A stretch of DNA of 64,000 nucleotides from positions 21,466,088-21,530,087 of the forward strand of contig OZ024806.1 of NCBI GenBank assembly GCA_964017045.1. The letters run 5' to 3'. Positions 63,840-64,000 of the stretch are shown one piece after another. The notes under the pieces are model-generated. The model made no database searches. It was not told where the DNA came from and saw only the letters and a program-made list of their open reading frames with translations. A program made the translations under genes and the position numbers. This DNA comes from Omphiscola glabra (Eukaryota; Mollusca; Gastropoda; Lymnaeidae). Positions within the stretch are counted from its first letter, which is position 1. Each line of letters begins with the position of its first letter.

Positions 63840-64000
63840 CAAAAAGGACAGCTACCTTTAAAAATAGACGTGGACAGCTACCTACACAAAGAGACGTGGA
63901 CACAAATAAACTGCGACTGTTACCTACACAAATAGATTTGACAGCTACTTACACAAAAAGACGTGGACCACCAACACAAATAGACTTGAGTAGCTATCTA
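63840..64000. repeat. 26-bp tandem repeat at the window edge
   Basis: About five units of GACAGCTACCTACACAAA plus TAGACGTG; it continues past the end of the window. 63400-63840 is AT-rich with no feature seen. Confidence 0.85.

Overview
The window looks like nuclear DNA of an animal, most likely a mollusc and perhaps a heterobranch gastropod. It is AT-rich and has spliced genes with short phase-0 exons, non-LTR retrotransposon fragments, tRNA-derived SINEs, hAT-type MITEs, a Helitron-like element and a very high load of tandem repeats. The taxon is an inference. No bacterial or organellar genes and no rRNA or functional tRNA gene were seen.

The coding content that can be supported is one family of small secreted peptide precursors, present as four loci plus an orphan partial copy. 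Locus 1 is on the plus strand, with its promoter at 4250 and exons from 5925 to 14635. Locus 4 is on the minus strand (TATA 27132, exons 26344 to 22578). The orphan partial copy of the 3' half of locus 1 is on the plus strand (28.1-33.15 kb). Locus 3 is on the minus strand (44872 to 41367) and has no recognisable signal-peptide exon. Locus 2 is on the minus strand (58421 to 46567) and is the fullest copy. The shared design is: TATA box, short non-coding exon 1, a signal-peptide plus acidic-propeptide exon, then alternating 'peptide' exons and 'spacer' exons, and finally a tiny terminal exon. Most peptide exons carry a Pro-Glu-Lys-Arg-like cleavage site and an amphipathic Leu/Lys/Ala/Gly core, sometimes ending Gly-Lys-Arg as in amidated peptides. 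The spacers are related to ELTDNDRR. All recognised coding junctions are phase 0. The layout resembles amphibian skin peptide precursors. I do not recognise it as a named family. A defensive or membrane-active role is inferred from composition only.

The loci are paralogous over long non-coding stretches, so each copy can serve as the 'empty site' for insertions in another. This exposes MITEs with 8-bp target duplications (13833-14194, 47471-47652), a LINE 3' end with an 8-bp duplication (35465-35697), a foldback element with a 9-bp duplication (48220-48660) and a rearranged block (15.9-20.3 kb against 33.4-36.3 kb). Tandem repeats have grown independently in introns, upstream regions and, in locus 3, apparently inside the 5' untranslated exon.

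Region by region: 0-4 kb repeats and a LINE reverse-transcriptase fragment; 4-15 kb locus 1; 15-21.5 kb rearranged duplicate, simple repeats and Helitron; 21.5-27.3 kb locus 4; 28-36.3 kb orphan copy; 36.3-41 kb repeats and MITEs; 41.3-45 kb locus 3; 45-46 kb LINE and MITE; 46.4-58.6 kb locus 2 with LINE fragments in its introns; 58.6-64 kb minisatellites and dispersed repeats. All exon calls rest on reading splice signals and paralogue comparison by eye, with no transcript evidence.
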